Assembly: GCA_021397845.1 (NCBI GenBank)
Contig: CM038042.1
Coordinates: 31,344,918 to 31,408,917 of the forward strand
From: Areca catechu
Lineage: Eukaryota > Streptophyta > Magnoliopsida > Arecales > Arecaceae
Length of the DNA stretch: 64,000 nucleotides
Reading direction: 5' to 3'
Every line of letters starts with the position of its first letter. Position 1 is the first letter of the stretch. Both the position numbers and the translations under genes were made by a program. The notes below the pieces were generated by a model. It was given only the letters and a program-made list of their open reading frames with translations, searched no databases and was not told the origin of the DNA. Below are positions 56,841-64,000 of this stretch, one piece after another.

Positions 56841-57466
56841 TGCGTGCCAACCGAAATGCTACGGTAAGAATGGGATCGATGGCGCGATCGGTGGGAAGAG
56901 AGCTCTCGCCTTCTCTTTTCCTCAATCAACGGTTATTCATTCGCACGAATAAATAAAGATGGGAATGGATGGGGCCATGCGGAGGGGTGGAGCGATCTCT
57001 TCACGGCCCAATTCACTTACCAAACTCGCAATGACGTGTCACAACGGTCGTTTACGTCAACCTTTGCCGCGAACCGAGCCAATGTCCCCGTGCCATATGG
57101 CTTGGAGTGTCGTTTGGTACATCTTTGGGCTCCATGGTATTTATTGGTCGGAGAAGGCAGAGAGGAGGGGGCATCGGATTCTGACAATGGGGTGACACGT
57201 GGCGAGGGGAGGGGTTCGGGATTGACCGGGTTCGAACTAGATGAGACCGGTGGAACCGGAGGGAATAACGTGATGGGGGTTAATGACGGGTGCCGTATTG
57301 AAGCCTGGTGGGTTTCATCAATGTGAACCGTGGAGGCGGGAGTTGGTAGTGGATTGGAGAACCGTTTATCTTGGAGGGGAGCAGCGTGTGGGTACGGAAG
57401 GAGACGTTTGGGAGGGCAATAAGGCTGTTTACATGTGTGGACTTGTCCTTAGATTTGGGGGGGGGC
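56841..57466 (-). promoter_or_regulatory. Upstream region of the endoglucanase gene
   Basis: About 110 bases before the ATG, the minus strand reads TTTATTTATTC, the only TATA-like element nearby; a pyrimidine/purine-rich 5' UTR follows. Farther upstream is GC-balanced DNA without a recognisable gene. Open frames here have no domain. Confidence 0.35.
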
Positions 57467-57627
57467 GCTCCTTTTTATGAGTAAGAAAGGGGCTAATCAG
57501 TTAGATGATGTTTGGATGTTAAAAAGTTAATTTTGAAATAGGAATAGCTCCTTTTATGAGTAGAAAAGGGGGCTAATTAGTTAGGTGGTGTTGGATGTTA
57601 AAAGTTAATCCTGAATAGGGATAGTAA
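57467..57627. repeat. 80-bp tandem duplication at the MITE left end
   Basis: GCTCCTTTT(T)ATGAGTA...GTTGGATGTTAA is repeated at 57467 and 57547 with about 85-90 percent match. The second copy carries the TTA/GGTGGTG junction used as the left end of the MITE. Confidence 0.75.
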
Positions 57628-58292
57628 TTTCTGAGAATTAGTTGGTATTCTCGTTTTCTGTTGGATTGGAAGTATGGAATAAGGTGGTTATTCCAATGCA
57701 ATTAATGCAGTATTATTCCTATTTGTGTTTGGTTGATATGAGAATAAGGCTTTATTCTTGGAGGATAGTTGATGAATTTTATTAAAATGACAAAATTACC
57801 CTTGAAGATTATATTGTAGAAAATGTTAATTATTTTTTTATTAAATTATATTTAAGTTGGCAAATTTTTATGTTAACATGGATAGGGATCAATTTAGATA
57901 TGATTATCTCCAATAAAATATTATAAAATTGTTAATATTTTTATTAAAAAATTATTATCAAATAAAAATGAATAAAAATAATTTTAGGCATTAATTTTAA
58001 GAAAAGTAATATTAATTAATAATAATTGTTTATTAGTTATTTTGATAATAATACATTATTAAAAAAATATGATCAAATAAATTTCATAAAATATAATTTA
58101 CATGAATGCCCTTGGAATACCAAATCACGAATAACGTAATTCCATAGGGACCCATGAATTAGAATTCGTGAATAAGAGGCGGTTGACCGGAATAAAAAGT
58201 CATCCCAATTCTCCCTCGTTAATTGGTTGTTTGGCATTTTAACCGCGAATAAGTCCTTATTCCAACCGGCTATTCCGTTACGAAACACTACC
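57584..58292. mobile_element. Harbinger/Tourist-like MITE (~709 bp)
   Basis: The left end GGTGGTGTTGGATG and the complement of the right end GGTAGTGTTTCGTAACG are inverted. Both are flanked by TTA (57581-57583 and 58293-58295), the PIF/Harbinger duplication. The interior is AT-rich without coding capacity; subterminal regions share GGAATAAG words in inverted orientation. Inverted repeats are short and imperfect. Confidence 0.55.
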
Positions 58293-58295
58293 TTA

Positions 58296-59490
58296 ATGTG
58301 TTTATAGTTTGAATAATATTATCCAAGAATACAGAACTCAAAGAAAAGAGCTGGACTTCTGCGGGCTGGAAGATGTATCAAACCAGGCTTAATTTTTTCT
58401 TTGCCTTGGTTGTCGATTTTTTGTCGTCTAACAAGCACGTTGCCGACAGCTCAAGCACGTTTCCGTTCCCTGCATTTTATCATGTAAAGATCTTATCCAA
58501 GAGTAACTATACTGCCTCAAACCTTCCAAATGAAAGGAAAATAAGGCATAAATTTCAGTAGAAGTGTGGAGGGTGAAATGAATTTTTAAGTATATTTTTT
58601 TTTTTAGATAGTATTTTCAAGTATATATATATTTAAAAAATATTATTATAGGATAGATGACCTGCCATAAGTAACTGTTGATATGTAAAAAAATTTGTGA
58701 CCAGGAGCCAATATTATTCGAGGCACAGGGCACCCGATGATCAGAAATCGACCACTTATTTGAAGTATATGTGCTGAATTACTCATCAGATATTAGATGC
58801 CGACCACATAGCTGAGCTAGGTACAAAGTTTCATAATTTTATTTAACATAAAGCATATGTTTTAAAGTCGTTAAAGCTATACGACAAGGTTAGTAAAGTA
58901 CTTATCAAGAAATATAATAGAATGCTTAATAAGACTTCACAAATAAATCTCATAATAGCCTAACCAACTTAACCACGTTCTTAACAGTGTAACCATATCA
59001 TAAATGGTTATAACTCCCTAACCAACTCGATCCTAAATTTTATAAATAAAAGGCCAAGGAGAACTCTAGGAGAATCATTCGAGCTCATACTCTCTCTTCA
59101 TTTTTTTCTTACTGCTCTTCTTCTCTAAGCTAACAAAAGTATCGGAGGGTTCTCTATTAGAAAATTCCACCAATTTTTCTATATCGAGGACTTCTTTTGT
59201 AGATCAAGAAACTGATTGAGCCTACTTCTAAAATCATCGGTTAGTTTCTTGAAGACCCTTAAGAAGTCTAAAAGCCACTCTAGCATAGTCAGCTTATCAA
59301 GCTTTGAGAGGTACATCACATATTGATACTAAAAAAAAGACATTTATCCAAATCAATCAAGAAAATAGTGAAAGAAAGATCTCCATTCAATCCCACTTTC
59401 CAATGATGATCCTCTTGAAATGCTCTCAGTACAACAGAAGTTGAGATAAGAAATCCTCAACTTATTTTTATTGTTGACTAAAGGATGGAT
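58296..59490. other. Intergenic DNA with decayed LTR
   Basis: From about 58680 to 59270 there is an LTR-like order: U3-like sequence, TATA-like TTTATAAATAAAAGG near 59038, a C/T-rich start region, then AGTATCGGAGGGTTCTC, a variant of the R/U5 theme. No gene recognised. Confidence 0.45.
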
Positions 59491-59492
59491 AC

Positions 59493-61686
59493 TGCATGGC
59501 TCGGTCCAATGCCCGAGCCAAGTGTATGATAGATGGCCGCATATCCTTAGGATTTAATCACATCGAATATGCAAGGCCTACCTTACTAATCAATAATCAG
59601 ATAGTGATAGAAAATAAATTTACTAATTATTTATTTAATTCTAGAATTTTTCATCAAGGTTAATAGGTAATAAAATTCAACTAAAATTTAAGATAAATCA
59701 TAAACTAAGGGATTAACACCTAAACCTAGTTTCTTACTATGGTTCCAAAGCCCGATTGATCTTCCAGATCTGTAACAAAGATATAAAAAATAAGGATGAG
59801 CTATAAAGGCTCAGTAAGTTATCATCACTTCTAATATATGCATAAATATGATAATAATAAATTACAAAATACACAAATCATACATCATAGAATAACCAGC
59901 TCACGATAAAATAAAATGCACATCATATTAATATGCACATTCAATTACAAATGACATAATTATGGATGGCCAACCATTTACTTTACTCTTCTAGTCCCTC
60001 TGACTATATGATGCGGGATGGACCAACAATTTCTAGACCTAAAGACCCTCTAGTGAGATCAGCGAATAAATTAATTAAGTAATTAAAGACAACATTAATA
60101 GACAACCAAAGCAAGTAAGAATTAAAACTAAAAAGGGTCAGTCAAAATTAAGGTCCGATCTAGAAAATGATCTGATTGGCACACATAGTCAATATTTCAA
60201 GAGGTTGGACCATTGTTCATTAAGAAATGACCACTAAGTTAGGACTAGTCAATTTCAATTAAGTTGGATTTAACTAAATAAAGATAGAAAATTAATATAA
60301 TTCTAGCATTTGATCAATACCAATGCTAATTATTGATGAGTTCTCATCGAAACACAGAACATCATGATTCTTGGAAGAGGGAGATCATCCTGGAGGTGGT
60401 CAAAATATCAAGCCAGTGGTTCACAGGTGAAGTAGGTTAGAAGCTGTCGAATCAAGATCACCAATACAAGAGGGTCAGCAAATCACAATATAAAGCAAAT
60501 CAAAGTAAAATAACCAAGTAGTAAAGAGAGCCAATTCAACCCATAATCCCAATGCAAGAAGCCGACAATCAAAATTGAAATTCACTTTGAGATATGTGTA
60601 TAAAATTAATCTACTCTGAAGTTCATGCTCATAGATCTATGTTGTGATCTTTGGAGGTAGCTTTGAGATCCGTGTGGGGCTTCCTTTCTTGCTTTCATAT
60701 TTGTGCAAGAAGGGCATCTCATGGTTGCAGGTGCCAACCAAAGGAAGGCTGAACAGGATTTCTCAATACTTGATGATGAATGCCGTGAATGGAGCAAAAC
60801 TCACCGGAGACGAAGGAGATGATGGGGTGGCTCAGCTATAGCAGGGGTGAACAGAGAGGGTTCGGTGATGTCGCCGACGATGAAATGGGCATGGAAGATT
60901 AGCAGGATCGTTGAAGATGGGGAAGGCATGAGCAATGGAGACGGATGATGCTGGCTATGTCAGAAGGATGGTAGCACCGAAGGATAGTGGAGATGCGTGT
61001 GGGTGGCGGAAGGTGGAGGATGAGACGTGGCCAAGCGATGGTGGCAGTTGGATGTAGGTTTTCGATGGGAGGCGAGGGCAAAGGTGAGATGGCCGACGGC
61101 GATGGCGAGTTACTGGCAGAGTGGCAATCAGTCGTGAAGGAGGCTAATGGTGCTTGGTGCTTGATGGAAGAGGGCTTGATGGTGGTGGGAGGGTGGTCTC
61201 AGGCTTATTAAAGAAATAGAGAGGATGGCTTTGGGATTTTAAAGAAATAGAGGAGAGGGAAGAAGAGCAGAGGGAAGGGGAGAGAAGTAGGAGAAAAAAA
61301 GAGGAGAGGGGAGAGACGAAGAACTTAGGGATAAAGAGAATATTTTAAGATTTCATTCCAAATGTCGATGTCCTCTTCATCAACCCTTTTAAATAGATTT
61401 AAATTCCAAACAACCGGAACTAATCTCAACAAATTGAGAGACTCCGATCCTAACAAGTTCAGAAAATAAAAAATTCTAAAACAAACTAGTCTTCAAAATA
61501 ATCTAATCAAAAAAAACTTTGATCCAATTCAGTTCATTTCCTAAGATTCATGCATGAGTCGAAGATAAAGATTAATAAGATATTCCATACCCTATACATC
61601 ATAAATATATCTAAAAATTATATCCATCTGCATCAAGAATAGTGCTAGCCATACATCAGAAATCATATCGGATGATGTCCCTATCA
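59493..61686 (-). repeat. 3' LTR of a decayed Ty3/gypsy chromovirus
   Basis: Lies between intergenic DNA and the end of a minus-strand chromovirus pol. Its outer part (TGGCCGCATATCC...ATGCAAGGCCT, then GATGAGCTATAAAGGCTCAGTAAG) parallels the LARD-like LTR start, so the two families are related. The inner end is placed at CCCTATCA because minus-strand AAGAGAAAT there could be the polypurine tract. The outer end is uncertain by tens of bases. GC-rich sequence at 60800-61200 gives chance open frames on both strands. Confidence 0.6.
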
Positions 61687-61689
61687 ATT

Positions 61690-64000
61690 TCTCTTGGGGT
61701 GGGGAGAACTTGACTTCATCGAATCAGGCTCAATATTTCCTGGAGGAACTCAAATAGATGTAGATCAATTCTCTGCAACTCCTCTCCAGTAATCTAGGAA
61801 TCATTTGACTCCGGCCTGCCTCGCTAGTGACACGATAGCGATGGTAGTTCGACCCCTTGTGGACTTGATCTGCTCATCCAAGATACGTTCGATCATATCA
61901 TGCTTTTCTCTCATTTGGGCTTGTGGACACTCAAAAGGAGGGTCACTCTCAAGAAAGGTACAGGCTCAAATAGATCATTAAGTATCAATGCCGGTCTTTA
62001 TATTCAATTAGATTTGATACATGAAGTAGAACTAATCCCATAATCGGAAGGTAGATCAATAACATATGCGTTCAGTCCAACTTTCTTTAAAATTCTGAAT
62101 GGGCCTGCTCCTCGACATGTAATTTCTGAATGGTTCCTGGTAAAAATTGTTCATATCTGATCCTAATCATGACATGATCACCCTCAGCAAAATTCTTAAC
62201 TCATCAATGAGAATCTACTAATCGTTTATATATTTGAATACTTATATTAATTTTATCACTGATCTTCGTGCAGACTCCTAACATGCTCTGCAAAGGATAA
62301 TGCTAACTCTGAGACTCTAGCATGCATAGATAATGGGATTAAGTCTACTAGTTTATTAGGACGATAACCATGTACAACTTCAAATGGACTCATACCAATG
62401 ACCTATTTACTGAACTATTATATGCAAACTCGGCTCAAGGTAAAAGTAAATCCTAATTTTAACGTGCTCTCCTACCAACACCGAAGTAAATCTCTTAAAC
62501 TTCTATTTACGACTTCAGTTTGTCCATCTATTTATGGATGATAAGCAGATAAAAATTTTTGTTTTGTCTCCATTAAGTGTTATAGGAATTTCCAAAAGTA
62601 GCTAGTGAATTGAACATTCCTATCTGACACAATAAATTTTGGCAATCCATGTAATCTAACAATCCCATCAAAATATAGGTGAGCAACTCTAGAAGCATCA
62701 GAGATCTTGGGGCATGGTAAGAAATGGGCCATCTTGGAAAACCTATTTACTACTGTACAAATTGGATCATTTTTCTTAACTGTTTAGGGCAATCCTAAAT
62801 AAAGTCCATGCTCACATCTTGTCACGGATAGTCAGGTATAGGTAGTAGGATGTATAATCAAGTATTTTATTTTCGTTGTTTAGCCACGGCACAAGTTCGG
62901 TAGTGTGCAACAATACAGGATATATCGCGCTTCAAGCTAGGCAGTAAAATTGGGCCTCTAGGGCATCTATATTTTGTTTCTTCTAAAATACCCAGATAAT
63001 CCTCCTACATATATTTTCCAAATTAAAAAATCTCTCACTAAAGTCTATGGATACACAACCTATTATTCTTAAAAAGATAATCATTCTGAAGGGAATACTC
63101 ACTAAACTCTCTATACGGTTCTTGTCTTAGGGAGGTAACAATATTCTTGAAGTCCGGGCATTCATTATACTCTTCCTTTAACTATTCAAAGCTAGCAACT
63201 CTCACACTTACTACTGATAAAAGGCTCATCCTAAGAGAAAATGCATTAGCAACCAAAACTGGCTCAGCAGTTTCTATTGTTAATAGGTCCACCTTTCAAA
63301 AGTGCATCGATAGCCTTGTTGTCTACATCTGCTTTGTGCCTTATCATGAAGGTATTGGCTTGAAGGAACTCAATCCACTTTCCATGTCTCAGACTTAATT
63401 TTTTTATGAATTGAGAAACTTGAGAGCCTTATGGTCCGAATACAGGATAAATTCTTATGGAAGTAGATAATGCCTCCAAAACTTAAGGGCTTAGACCACG
63501 ATATAGAATTCTTTATCATAGATGGAATACGTGTACTTGGAGTCATTGAGTTTTTTACTAAAGAAAGCGACAGGATGTCCTTCCTGACTTAGGACTTCAT
63601 CAATTTTCATTATAGATACATCACATGCAACTTCAAAATTTTTTGAAAAAATCTAGTAATCGCAAAACTAGAGTGTGGATCATTCTTCCTTTAATTCCTG
63701 AAAAGCTCATTCAGCAGCTCTAGTCCATTCAAAGCTCCCTTTTCATATACAATTAGTGATCGGAGCTATGATGGTGCTGAAACCTCTAATAAACCTCCAA
63801 TAAAAAGTTGCGAGGCCATGCAAGTTTTGAACTTCATACATATTTTAGGGTACAAGCCACTTAGATATAGCACGAACCTTCTCATAGTCCACCGCCAAAC
63901 CATCAGGGGTTACTACAAATTCTAAGAAAATTATTCGACTTGTCAGAAAATCACACTTCTTTAGATTCCAATAGAGGCTTTCGGTCCTCAAGACTTGACG
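61690..64000 (-). pseudogene. Ty3/gypsy chromovirus pol remnant, running off the right edge
   Basis: Reading the minus strand from the window edge: the end of RT (NLKKCDFLTSRIIFLEFVVT), RT/RNase H linker (LHGLATFYWRFIRGFST), RNase H (FEVACDVS; SDHKALKFLNS; RHKAD near 63330), a weak integrase core near 62800-62500, the GPF/Y region (NFAEGDHVMIRIRYEQFLPG near 62170), chromodomain start (MIERILDEQIKSTRGR near 61880) and a SSPHPKRN tail at the LTR. Many stops and indels interrupt it; it is an old, dead copy whose 5' half lies outside the window. Confidence 0.8.

Noticed and set aside
54614..56867. Plus-strand open frames over the endoglucanase gene
   Set aside because: They are antisense shadows caused by high GC; the minus-strand exons explain the region.
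60606..61211. GC-rich open frames on both strands near 60.6-61.2 kb
   Set aside because: They lie within the LTR of a decayed gypsy element, with no domain or plausible start context.

Overview
The window is plant nuclear DNA, dominated by transposable elements. It carries one recognisable host gene, a seven-exon glycoside hydrolase family 9 (GH9) endoglucanase on the minus strand near 54.6-56.8 kb. Its exons are very GC-rich at third positions while the surrounding DNA is AT-rich. That contrast, together with Sirevirus, chromovirus and MULE families, fits a monocot with a repeat-rich genome. I cannot name the species. No rRNA, tRNA or CRISPR was recognised.

Left half (2.2-29.9 kb): a set of three nested transposons. 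The outermost is a Mutator-like element (MULE, 2242-29928) with terminal inverted repeats, a perfect 9-bp target-site duplication (TTAAGATAT), arrays of 27-bp palindromic iterons near both ends, and two genes on the minus strand: a plant-mobile-domain (PMD) gene and a MuDR-type transposase. A Copia/Sirevirus (A, 5577-25025, minus strand, TSD AATAA) is inserted between them. A Ty3/gypsy chromovirus (7969-16449, plus strand) with almost identical LTRs is inserted in the third, envelope-like ORF of the Sirevirus. The chromovirus gag-pol frame is whole except for one stop codon.

Middle (30-54 kb): a non-autonomous LTR element without coding capacity (31883-39374, TSD CAATG, 2.4-kb LTRs); a duplicated junction flanking an LTR-like fragment (39.2-41.3 kb); a second, internally deleted Sirevirus (B, 42490-51150) inserted in a gypsy-type LTR; a further LTR whose U3 contains a minisatellite; and a tandem duplication of about 697 bp carrying an LTR/primer-site junction.

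Right (54-64 kb): the endoglucanase gene, complete in exon order but with two single-base losses and one mismatched splice phase; a Harbinger/Tourist-like MITE; LTR debris; and the 3' LTR and decayed pol of another Ty3/gypsy chromovirus that runs off the right edge.

The transposon genes form self-contained replication units and do not act as one pathway. Most are broken by nonsense codons of the type expected from decay of methylated cytosines. The most unusual structure is the two-gene MULE with palindromic iteron arrays.
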